Shown here in pieces: positions 15,038 to 22,469 of a DNA stretch of 33,540 bases. Position 1 is the stretch's first letter; every line of letters begins with the position of its first letter. The translations under genes and the position numbers were made by a program. The notes beneath the pieces were generated by a model. The model was not told the DNA's origin, searched no databases, and saw nothing but the letters and a program-made list of their open reading frames with translations. The stretch comes from CAZPQV01 sp964588705 (GTDB lineage Bacteria > Bacteroidota > Bacteroidia > Flavobacteriales > Weeksellaceae): the NCBI GenBank assembly GCA_964588705.1, contig CAZPQV010000020.1, positions 1 through 33,540 of the forward strand, in the 5' to 3' direction.

Positions 15038-15916
15038 TTATCCGTTTACGGCCTCTACTTTTTCTACCAATTCCGGAACAAACTGTTTCAGAATATTTTC
15101 TATGCCGCCTTTCAAGGTTGCCGTGGAACTTGGACATCCGGAACATGCTCCCTGAAGAAGCATTTTAGCAGTTTTTGTTTCTTCATCATACTCCATTAAA
15201 GAAATCTTTCCGCCATCGCCTTCCACTGCAGGAGCTACATATTCATTAAGAATGTCAGTAATTTTCTGCTCACTTTCCGTATATTCTCTGTTAATGAGCT
15301 GTTCAACCGGATTTTCGTGCTTTGATGGTTTGATATTGGTCACTTTTTTCCCATCCTGAAGAAATCCTGCAATAAAATCGCGCACCGAAATCATTACCTG
15401 ATGCCATTCCACAGAATCGTCTTTGGTAACCGCCACGAAATTATCTGAAATAAAAACTTCTTTCACGAAATCATATTCGTCATAAAGCGCTTTTGCCAAT
15501 GGAACATCTTCCGCATCTTCTTTCGATTTAATTTCAAGAAAACCTTCTACAATCAGTCGTTGAGATACGAACTTCATCACCCAAGGATTTGGTGTCATTT
15601 CCGCATAAAGCAGATAGGCTTCGCGTTTTTTCTGCTGATAAATTCTTGGATTCTCAAGAAGCTGATCCTCAATCACATCTTTCAGACTTTCTGCAATTAT
15701 TTCCCAATCTACAGCGTCAGACTTTTCAATCGCTACAAAATTTGCCGTGATAAAAATTTTCTCTACAAAAGGATAATTGAACAGTTCCTGCGCCATCGGA
15801 ATTTCGGAAATATCAGAAGTTCTGTCCAGTTCCAGTGAACCCGGAATCAGATTATATTCCGTAGCGAACTTCATCACTTTCGGATTAGCGGTTTGTTCTA
15901 TGCTGATTTGTCTCAT
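15038..15916 (-). CDS. NifU-like Fe-S carrier with two Nfu N-terminal domains
   Basis: 292 aa. Two tandem Nfu N-terminal domains are visible, about 4-85 and 105-185. They share ANPKVMKF/PNPWVMKF, a central IPMAQ/VPLAK, and NFVAIEKSDAVDW/NFVAVTKDDSVEW. Then comes a NifU C-terminal domain (about 213-290) with the cluster-binding CSGCPSS (C258, C261) after EGDGGKISL. Such proteins carry and deliver Fe-S clusters in the cytoplasm; most Nfu proteins have a single N-terminal domain. A TATTTTTG box sits 20 nt upstream. The gene directly precedes hemH, whose product has a likely Fe-S cysteine set. Confidence 0.92.
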   Translation of the reverse strand: MRQISIEQTANPKVMKFATEYNLIPGSLELDRTSDISEIPMAQELFNYPFVEKIFITANFVAIEKSDAVDWEIIAESLKDVIEDQLLENPRIYQQKKREAYLLYAEMTPNPWVMKFVSQRLIVEGFLEIKSKEDAEDVPLAKALYDEYDFVKEVFISDNFVAVTKDDSVEWHQVMISVRDFIAGFLQDGKKVTNIKPSKHENPVEQLINREYTESEQKITDILNEYVAPAVEGDGGKISLMEYDEETKTAKMLLQGACSGCPSSTATLKGGIENILKQFVPELVEKVEAVNG

Positions 15917-15936
15917 TTTTTCTTAAATTTGAGTAG

Positions 15937-15944
15937 CAAAAATA
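15937..15944 (-). promoter_or_regulatory. -7 box of the nfu-hemH-crp series
   Basis: TATTTTTG on the minus strand exactly matches TAnnTTTG and lies 20 nt before the nfu ATG. It is the best visible start point for transcription of the three minus-strand genes. Confidence 0.45.
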
Positions 15945-16051
15945 CGGAAATTAGGTCAGACTTCGGGCATCGTCATTTTAGACTCTGTCAATTGCAATGT
16001 TCGCGAAAACTATATTTCCATCTTTTAAATTGATTATTTGAACTAAGAACT

Positions 16052-16564
16052 ATGGCACTTGTAAGAGAACTTTTAGGGAAAACTCCCGAGATTGGTGAAG
16101 GAACTTTTTTGGCAGAAACCGCAACCGTTATTGGCGATGTGGTAATGGGTGAAAACTGCAGCATTTGGTACAATGCGGTCATTCGCGGCGACGTTCACTC
16201 CATCAGAATGGGGGATAAAGTCAATGTTCAGGACAATGCAATGCTTCACTGTACGTACGAAAAATTTCCGTTAACTATTGGGAACAATGTTTCCATCGGT
16301 CATAATGCCATCGTTCACGGGTGCACGCTTCAGGACAATGTTCTCATCGGAATGGGTGCAATTGTGATGGACGACTGCCTTGTAGAAAGCAATTCTATTG
16401 TTGGTGCCGGCTCTGTTGTTACACAGGGAACACACATTAAATCCGGCGAAGTTTGGGGCGGAGTTCCTGCAAAAAAAATAAAAGACATCTCTTCCGAACT
16501 GCTTGAAGGCGAAGTGAATAGAATTGCGAATAATTATGTGAAGTATTCGAGTTGGTATAAATAA
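16052..16564 (+). CDS. Gamma-carbonic-anhydrase-like hexapeptide protein
   Basis: 170 aa left-handed beta-helix protein made of imperfect hexapeptide repeats. The metal-binding histidines of the gamma-CA family are H66 (MLHC), H84 (SIGHNA) and H89 (IVHG). R45 and D47 in VIRGDVHSIRMG and Q60 in NVQDNAM match the conserved neighbours. The C-terminal helix (SSELLEGEVNRIANNYVKYSSWYK) is also typical. Many members of this YrdA/PaaY-like group bind zinc but have weak or untested carbonic anhydrase activity. It starts about 135 bases from divergent nfu. Confidence 0.9.
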   Translation: MALVRELLGKTPEIGEGTFLAETATVIGDVVMGENCSIWYNAVIRGDVHSIRMGDKVNVQDNAMLHCTYEKFPLTIGNNVSIGHNAIVHGCTLQDNVLIGMGAIVMDDCLVESNSIVGAGSVVTQGTHIKSGEVWGGVPAKKIKDISSELLEGEVNRIANNYVKYSSWYK

Positions 16565-16603
16565 GTTGGAAGTCCGCAGTCCGAAGAAAATTAGAGATAA
16601 AAA

Positions 16604-17155
16604 ATGGAAATTTTCCCGGAAATAACATCCGAAAGATTAATCTTAGATCAGCCCTAAGAAAAAGACCGGGCTGATTTGATTTTTTATTTAAATGAAACCT
16701 CTGAATTTTCGGAAAACACTCTTTCAATGCCTTTTCCATACACTAACGACAGTGCGGACTTTTGGTTTAAAATGAGTTCCGAAGGGTTTGAAAATAAAAA
16801 CGCCTACATATTCGCAATACGATTAAAAGAAACCGAAAAAATCATCGGCGGAATTGGTCTTCATCTTACACCTCAACATCAAAAAGCCGAAGCAGGATAT
16901 TGGATTGCAAAAGATTTTTGGCGTAAAGGATATGCGACCGAAGCTTTGAAAATTCTTTTAAAATTTGGATTTGAAAGTTTGCATTTAAATAAAATCTATG
17001 CAACATACTTTCCGCACAATCCCGGATCCGGAAAGATTATGGAAAAATGCGGAATGAAATTCGAAGCCACATTAAAACAGGAATATGTGAAAAATGGAAA
17101 TTTTCTGGACGTCAACCGATATTTCCTTCTAAAAGAGGATTATTTTCAGGAATAA
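16604..17155 (+). pseudogene. GNAT (RimJ-like) acetyltransferase interrupted by in-frame TAA
   Basis: The frame opens at ATG 16604 with MEIFPEITSERLILDQP, the normal first strand of a RimJ/RimL-type GNAT protein. It then meets TAA at 16655-16657 and continues in the same frame with EKDRADLIFYLNE. The whole would be 183 residues plus stop, a usual family length. Past the stop the acetyl-CoA region is intact: GYWIAKDFWRKGYATEAL, then NPGSGKIMEKCGMKFE. The stop occupies the position of the conserved leucine in the LILRPL-type motif; TTA to TAA is one base. Restarting at TTG 16676 would give 159 aa lacking the first strand, probably inactive. It may be a recent nonsense mutation or a sequence error. 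Confidence 0.8.
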
Positions 17156-17214
17156 ATCTTCGTCAATTATTCATTTAGGCATAATATTAGAATTTCATTT
17201 GGGAAATCTCCTGT

Positions 17215-18150
17215 ATGAAATACCTGAAATTCACTTGGGACCTCCTGAAAGAAACCTTCACGAATTGGAATAATTCATCCGCATCCAAAGATTCGGCGAG
17301 CATTGCTTACAACGCTATTTTTTCGATGCCGGGATTGCTGATTATCATCGTTTGGGTTGCAGGAATTTTCTTTGGGGATGAAGCCATCAGAGGCGAAATC
17401 CAAAAACAGGTCGGCGCATTAATGGGAAAAGATGTCGGTGAAAGCGTGCAGAATATGGTAGGAAATGCCGTGGTAAACAAGAAAAATATCCTGATGAAAA
17501 TCGTCGGCGTTCTTTCTTTGATTTTTGGTTCAACCAATTTATTTTTTCAGATGCAGAGTTCGCTCAATTCACTTTGGGATGTAGAAGCCGCACCCAAAAA
17601 GGCCTGGCAGAAATACATTCTCGACCGCGCCAATTCTTTAGGCATGATTCTGATTATCGCGTTCCTTCTCCTCATCAGTTTATTTATATCCTCCGCCATC
17701 GGATTGGCAAGTGATTTTATTACAAGACATTTTGGGATTGAAACTTATCTTTTTGTAAGAATTATTAATCTTTTGGCAGGATTTTCGGTCACCACCATTC
17801 TTTTTGCACTGATGTTCAAAGTGTTGCCCGATGTTGAAATCTCGTGGCGCTCCGTTTGGATGGGCGCTTTAGTAACCGCAGTTTTATTCAGTATTGGTAA
17901 GTTTTTACTGAGTTTTTACTTCGATTTTTCGAAACCAACGACGGTTTTTGGCGCAGCAGGAGCCGTAATTTTACTAATGATGTGGATTAATTACAGTTGC
18001 CAGCTCATTTTTTTCGGAGCACAGTTCACCAAAGTTTATTCTGAGAAAATGGGTCATTTTATTAGACCTTCGCGACATGCCAAATGGAGCCAGGCCAAAC
18101 TTCTGAAAGACACTTTACACAAAAGAGATTCCAATCAAAGTGTTGGATAA
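17215..18150 (+). CDS. YihY/BrkB-family inner membrane protein
   Basis: 311 aa with about six transmembrane helices. Family landmarks: DSASIAYNAIFSMPGLLIII near the N-terminus, SLNSLWDVE, the central LPDVEISWRSVWMGALVTAVLF, and the C-terminal TTVFGAAGAVILLMMWINYSCQLIFFGAQFTKVY. The family was once mis-called ribonuclease BN; it is an integral membrane protein of unknown transport or envelope role. An imperfect -7-like TTCATTTG lies 13 nt upstream. Confidence 0.9.
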   Translation: MKYLKFTWDLLKETFTNWNNSSASKDSASIAYNAIFSMPGLLIIIVWVAGIFFGDEAIRGEIQKQVGALMGKDVGESVQNMVGNAVVNKKNILMKIVGVLSLIFGSTNLFFQMQSSLNSLWDVEAAPKKAWQKYILDRANSLGMILIIAFLLLISLFISSAIGLASDFITRHFGIETYLFVRIINLLAGFSVTTILFALMFKVLPDVEISWRSVWMGALVTAVLFSIGKFLLSFYFDFSKPTTVFGAAGAVILLMMWINYSCQLIFFGAQFTKVYSEKMGHFIRPSRHAKWSQAKLLKDTLHKRDSNQSVG

Positions 18151-18176
18151 ATTTGATTTACAGAGTCCATCAGAAT

Positions 18177-18641
18177 TTATGAAACAATTTGACTTTCGTA
18201 GATTAAAACTGCTTTACCATTTTCACAACGAATTCCTGAAGGTGCGGGAGTCACGGCACAGTCTGAAATAATGCCATACTTCAGATTGTATTCTGAACTT
18301 CTTCGGTTGTATTCTACAATTTTCGGAAGGATATCATCTTCTAGTTTTATCGGATATGCAATGAACGACGCAGGGCCGCCACAAGCCTTCGAGCCAAACG
18401 GAGAAATCCTCCATTCATCGGGATTGGTGCAGTTTACTTCTGCAGAAAGCTCATCAATTTCAGCACTTATTTTCTGCATGGTTTCCATATCGTGCTGCAT
18501 TTGTTCTTCAAGAGTTTTCGGTTGTCTTTCGGGTTTTTGTGAAATATCCTTCGGAAGACGGTCAGTAACCTCCAATACCGGTTTTGATTTGCAGGCAGAA
18601 AGGAGTAAAACGGCGGAACTTACCAGAATAATTTTTCTCAT
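18177..18641 (-). CDS. Hypothetical lipoprotein
   Basis: 154 aa. Signal peptide with lipobox LLSAC (Cys17). A charged, probably helical middle section (about 42-70, EEQMQHDMETMQKISAEIDELSAE) is followed by a compact C-terminal part with four cysteines (C71, C88, C128, C140) around NPDEWRISPFGSKACGGP and GIRCENGKAV, which could form two disulfides. Similar small proteins with this ACGGP pattern occur in Bacteroidota, but no function is known to me. It lies convergent to yihY and divergent from the Pif1-like helicase gene. Confidence 0.75.
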   Translation of the reverse strand: MRKIILVSSAVLLLSACKSKPVLEVTDRLPKDISQKPERQPKTLEEQMQHDMETMQKISAEIDELSAEVNCTNPDEWRISPFGSKACGGPASFIAYPIKLEDDILPKIVEYNRRSSEYNLKYGIISDCAVTPAPSGIRCENGKAVLIYESQIVS

Positions 18642-18725
18642 TAATACTTCAGAATTTTAGATGAATAAATGTAATTAAAATCCATCAAAAAACCTGCCTT
18701 ACTTTTATTTTGCGTTCTTTTTGGC

Positions 18726-18733
18726 TATTTTTA
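18726..18733 (+). promoter_or_regulatory. Possible -7 box of the Pif1-like gene
   Basis: TATTTTTA matches TAnnTTTG except the last base and ends 4 nt before the ATG at 18738, repeating the spacing seen at recQ, fmt, aroC and miaA. Confidence 0.35.
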
Positions 18734-18737
18734 CGAA

Positions 18738-20864
18738 ATGAATCAGCAACTCTTCGAACTTGCCGAACACACCAGCCGAAGCATATTTCTTACCGGAAAA
18801 GCAGGAACAGGAAAAACAACTTTTCTGAACGATTTCGTGGCACAAACCCGTAAGAAATACATCGTAGTTGCACCCACAGGAATCGCCGCCATCAACGCAG
18901 GTGGTGTCACCATTCACTCGATGTTTGGTTTGCCTTTACGAACTTTTTTGCCAACTACAGAACGTATTGACGGCAATCTCGGCAATAATATCGCCGATTT
19001 GATGCACCATTTCAAATACCGGAAAGACAAATTGAAGCTGCTTCGTGAAGTGGAAATCATCATCATCGATGAAGTGTCGATGCTGCGTGCCGATGTGCTC
19101 GATATGATGGATTTTTCGCTGCGCCATATTCGAAGAAATCAGCAGAAATTCGGCGGTGTGCAGATGTTGTTCATTGGAGATTTATACCAGCTTCCACCGG
19201 TGGTAAGGGATGAAAATATTTTGCTCCAATATTATCGTTCACCATTTTTTTTCAGTTCCAAAGCGTTGGAAGGAATGAATCTCGTAACGATCGAACTCAC
19301 AAAAGTTTACAGACAAAAAGACGAAACTTTTCTCAATATTCTAAACGCCATCAGAGACGGGCAGCAGGACGATATTGATTTTGATTTATTAAACTCTAGA
19401 TACAATCCCGATTTTGAACCGGATGAAGAGGCGTACGTTTACCTCACTTCTCACAACAGAATGGGGGATGCCATTAACCAAAAAAAGATTCATGAACTAC
19501 CCGGGAAAGCATACATTTATGAAGCAAAAATAACCGGTGATTTTAAGGAAAATCAGTATCCGAATGACGTGGAACTGGAGTTGAAAGTTGGTGCACAGAT
19601 CATGTTTATAAGAAACGACGCGAGTAACGAAAAGCGTTATTACAACGGAAAACTGGCAGAAGTTGTTCATCTCGATCACGAGGATGTTTATGTAATGATC
19701 GAAGGTGATGACGAAGAATATAAACTGAAAAAAGAAATTTGGGAGCAGAAGGTTTACTCTTTAGATTCTGAGAAAAACATTCAGGAGGAGGTGCTTGGAA
19801 GTTTCGAGCAATATCCCGTGCGTTTGGCTTGGGCTGTGACGATACATAAAAGTCAGGGACTGACCTTCGACCGTGTGATTATTGATGCCGGAAAATCGTT
19901 TGCCTCAGGACAGGTTTATGTCGCGCTTTCGCGGTGCCGAACTTTGGAAGGTATCGTTCTGAAATCGAAAATTACGCCTCATATTATTTTCAATGATAAA
20001 AGAGTTTCAGGTTTTCAGGATTCAACCAATGCCAATGACAAAATCGAGCAGATTTTAAGCACGGAAAAATTCGATTATTCCATTGGAAAAATTCTGAACC
20101 GTATTGATAACAAATGGATTGACACACAGCTGGAAAACTGGTTTAAAGCTGCCAAAGCAAGCAAAAAACTGGATTTTGAAAAAGCCAATTCCCTTCATTT
20201 TTCAATTAAAAAAGAAAATGAAAATCTGACGGACATCTACGACAAATTCGCAAAAGTTATCATTGGAAAAACTAAAAAATTCCTTGACGGAACTGAAGAA
20301 TGGAGCGAAATTGAAAACAAATCAAAAGGTGCCGTTCATTTCTTTTTTGATAAAGTGAATGAAAAAATATTTGAACCTTTCAAAGAATTTTATGCCGAAA
20401 CAAAAGGCGTAACGGGACTGAAAGCTTACAACGAAGAAGCCCGGGTTTTCCTCGATGATCTCGAAGATTATCTGAAAGATCTGCAGTCACTGGAACTTTT
20501 GGAAGTTCCGCTTTTTAATCAGGATAAAAAGAAAAACATTTCTTCAAAAGTTGCAAAAATTCCGAGTCATATCATCACCTGGCAACTGTTTGACGAAGGC
20601 AAAACCATCTCTGAAATCGCAAAAGAACGTGGAGTTTTAAATGCCACGATTATCGGTCATTTTTCAAAATTTGCAGAGACCGGCATTCTGAAAAAGGAAG
20701 ATTTGAAACGAATTTTACCAACAGAAAAAATCAACGCATTTGAAGAAGTTTACAAAAAGGAAAAACACGATAATCTCAACGATTGGAAGAAAGCACTTCC
20801 AAAAGAATTTGAGTTTGGCGAAATCAGATTGCTGTGGACTTATTTTGATAATGTAAAGAAATAA
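18738..20864 (+). CDS. Pif1-like superfamily 1B DNA helicase with C-terminal HTH
   Basis: 708 aa. Walker A is GKAGTGKTT (20-28), APTGIAA (45-51) is motif Ia, IDEVSML (110-116) is motif II, GDLYQLPPV (147-155) is motif III, KVYRQ (189-193) is motif IV, TIHKSQG (368-374) is motif V and YVALSRCR (394-401) is motif VI. These define a Pif1/RecD-type 5'-3' helicase, usually involved in G-quadruplex or fork processing. Residues about 420-600 are a long charged linker. Residues 607-650 (IPSHIITWQLFDEGKTISEIAKERG) form a helix-turn-helix like the C-terminal HTH_40 domain of YpbB and some RecQ proteins, probably a nucleic-acid-binding extra domain. Confidence 0.93.
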   Translation: MNQQLFELAEHTSRSIFLTGKAGTGKTTFLNDFVAQTRKKYIVVAPTGIAAINAGGVTIHSMFGLPLRTFLPTTERIDGNLGNNIADLMHHFKYRKDKLKLLREVEIIIIDEVSMLRADVLDMMDFSLRHIRRNQQKFGGVQMLFIGDLYQLPPVVRDENILLQYYRSPFFFSSKALEGMNLVTIELTKVYRQKDETFLNILNAIRDGQQDDIDFDLLNSRYNPDFEPDEEAYVYLTSHNRMGDAINQKKIHELPGKAYIYEAKITGDFKENQYPNDVELELKVGAQIMFIRNDASNEKRYYNGKLAEVVHLDHEDVYVMIEGDDEEYKLKKEIWEQKVYSLDSEKNIQEEVLGSFEQYPVRLAWAVTIHKSQGLTFDRVIIDAGKSFASGQVYVALSRCRTLEGIVLKSKITPHIIFNDKRVSGFQDSTNANDKIEQILSTEKFDYSIGKILNRIDNKWIDTQLENWFKAAKASKKLDFEKANSLHFSIKKENENLTDIYDKFAKVIIGKTKKFLDGTEEWSEIENKSKGAVHFFFDKVNEKIFEPFKEFYAETKGVTGLKAYNEEARVFLDDLEDYLKDLQSLELLEVPLFNQDKKKNISSKVAKIPSHIITWQLFDEGKTISEIAKERGVLNATIIGHFSKFAETGILKKEDLKRILPTEKINAFEEVYKKEKHDNLNDWKKALPKEFEFGEIRLLWTYFDNVKK

Positions 20865-20875
20865 AACTTTATTAA

Positions 20876-21874
20876 ATGAAAAAATTTAAACTATCAGTTC
20901 TTGACCTTGCACCAATAAAACAGGGACAAACCGTGCAGCAAACCCTGCATGAAAGCCTTGATCTTGCAAGGTTTGTTGAGAACCTCGATTATAAAAGATA
21001 CTGGCTTGCCGAGCACCATAATTTTGAAGGCATTGCAAGTTCTGCAACCTCTGTTTTAATTGGATATATCGCTGGAGGAACACAGAAAATACGCGTGGGT
21101 TCCGGAGGTGTAATGCTCCCGAATCACAGTTCTTTGGTGATTGCTGAACAGTTTGGAACTTTAGAATCACTTTATCCGAGTCGAATTGATCTTGGTCTTG
21201 GGCGTGCTCCGGGCACCGACGGACTTACCGCAAAAGCGTTGGGAAGAAATCCGATGACAATCAACACGCAGTTTCCGAAACAGATTATCGAACTGCAGAC
21301 CTATTTTTCTGAAGAGAATAAAGACGCGTTGGTAAGAGCAATTCCGGGTGAAGGCTGTGATATTCCGATGTATATTTTGGGCTCTTCTACCGACAGTGCC
21401 TGGCTTGCGGCAGAAATGGGACTGCCTTATGCTTTCGCGGCACATTTTGCTCCGGAGATGATGGAAACCGCATTCAAAATCTACCGCGAACATTACGAAC
21501 CTAGTGAGAAGTTCCCTGAACCTTACATCATCGCGTGTGTCAATGGAATGGCTGCGGATACCGATGAAGAAGCTCAAAAAATTTCAACAACACTTTATAT
21601 TACGTTCCTGAACCTCATCAGAAATGTGAGAAAACCATATTCACCACCGGTTGATGATATTGATGAAATTTGGAATCCTGCGGAAAAAGCCCATTTACTG
21701 CAAAAACTGAGATACAGTTTAATCGGAAGTCCAACAACGGTAAAAGCACAGATTATAGAAATGCAGCAACGGCTGAATGTTGACGAAATAATGATTGCCT
21801 CTTACATCTACAGCCACGATGCGAGAAAAAAATCGTATGAGATTATCAAAAAGGTTGTAGATAAACTGAACTAA
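20876..21874 (+). CDS. LLM-class flavin-dependent oxidoreductase
   Basis: 332 aa bacterial-luciferase-like TIM barrel. The N-terminus KFKLSVLDLAPIKQGQTVQQTL, followed by YWLAEHHNFEGIASSATSVLIGYIA and RVGSGGVMLPNHSSLVIAEQFGTL, matches the YhbW/MsnO8-like subgroup of alkanal-monooxygenase-like proteins. SRIDLGLGRAPGTD is also characteristic. Substrate is unknown; the flavin is normally FMNH2. The gene begins 11 bases after the Pif1-like gene and is probably co-transcribed with it, though no functional link is obvious. Confidence 0.92.
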   Translation: MKKFKLSVLDLAPIKQGQTVQQTLHESLDLARFVENLDYKRYWLAEHHNFEGIASSATSVLIGYIAGGTQKIRVGSGGVMLPNHSSLVIAEQFGTLESLYPSRIDLGLGRAPGTDGLTAKALGRNPMTINTQFPKQIIELQTYFSEENKDALVRAIPGEGCDIPMYILGSSTDSAWLAAEMGLPYAFAAHFAPEMMETAFKIYREHYEPSEKFPEPYIIACVNGMAADTDEEAQKISTTLYITFLNLIRNVRKPYSPPVDDIDEIWNPAEKAHLLQKLRYSLIGSPTTVKAQIIEMQQRLNVDEIMIASYIYSHDARKKSYEIIKKVVDKLN

Positions 21875-21889
21875 AAAAACTGATTATTT

Positions 21890-22441
21890 TTAGTAATAAT
21901 TGGTATTATTCAGAATATTCTGATAATTGGATTCTGAAAGTTTGCCTTCGTCGTAGTAAACATTCAGAATATCTTTTTGATTTTTTAGTTTATTTTCAGT
22001 GGTTTGTTCGAAATAAACATCCGTTTTTTCACCATTTTTCATCGTGATTATCAACTGGTTTCCAGCTCCTTTTGACATCGCGCCACGAAATTCACCTTTG
22101 ATATCATTTCCGATGATTCTGATTTTTTCAATTTCGGAAAGCGCGAACTCTTTTCCATCAATCATAATCTTATCATTCTGAAAATCAAGAGTGCCGGCGA
22201 TCTTTCCTTTATTATTTCTGAAGAGAATATAGTTGATAGTCGATAATACGATGAGTGCAACCAAAATCATATTCAGTGTGAAAGTAGATTCAAGCAGCTG
22301 ATCTTTTATCCTAAAAAAAGGCGGCAATAAAGTAAGGATGAGCACCACTATTACTGAAAGAATAGTCAATCCCATCAGTAACAGCAGCAAATTGCCAACT
22401 GTAAATTTTGTTTCTTTTTTTCTTGAAACTGTTCTGAACAT
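21890..22441 (-). CDS. Hypothetical two-helix membrane protein
   Basis: 183 aa, not recognised. Two transmembrane helices lie at about 16-42 (VGNLLLLLMGLTILSVIVVL) and 55-75 (FTLNMILVALIVLSTINYIL). A soluble C-terminal part of about 100 residues follows, with alternating strands (GTLDFQNDKIMIDGKEFALSEIEKIRI) that resemble membrane-tethered PH-like domains. It ends with a Asn/Tyr-rich tail. It follows the DUF4403 gene after 28 bases on the same strand, so the two may act together in the envelope. Confidence 0.7.
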   Translation of the reverse strand: MFRTVSRKKETKFTVGNLLLLLMGLTILSVIVVLILTLLPPFFRIKDQLLESTFTLNMILVALIVLSTINYILFRNNKGKIAGTLDFQNDKIMIDGKEFALSEIEKIRIIGNDIKGEFRGAMSKGAGNQLIITMKNGEKTDVYFEQTTENKLKNQKDILNVYYDEGKLSESNYQNILNNTNYY

Positions 22442-22469
22442 TTATAAAATATTTGATTAAATAGCCCTG

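Noticed and set aside
21875..21905. Terminator between the LLM oxidoreductase and the two-helix protein
   Set aside because: The possible stem is only AT pairs and short; not convincing.
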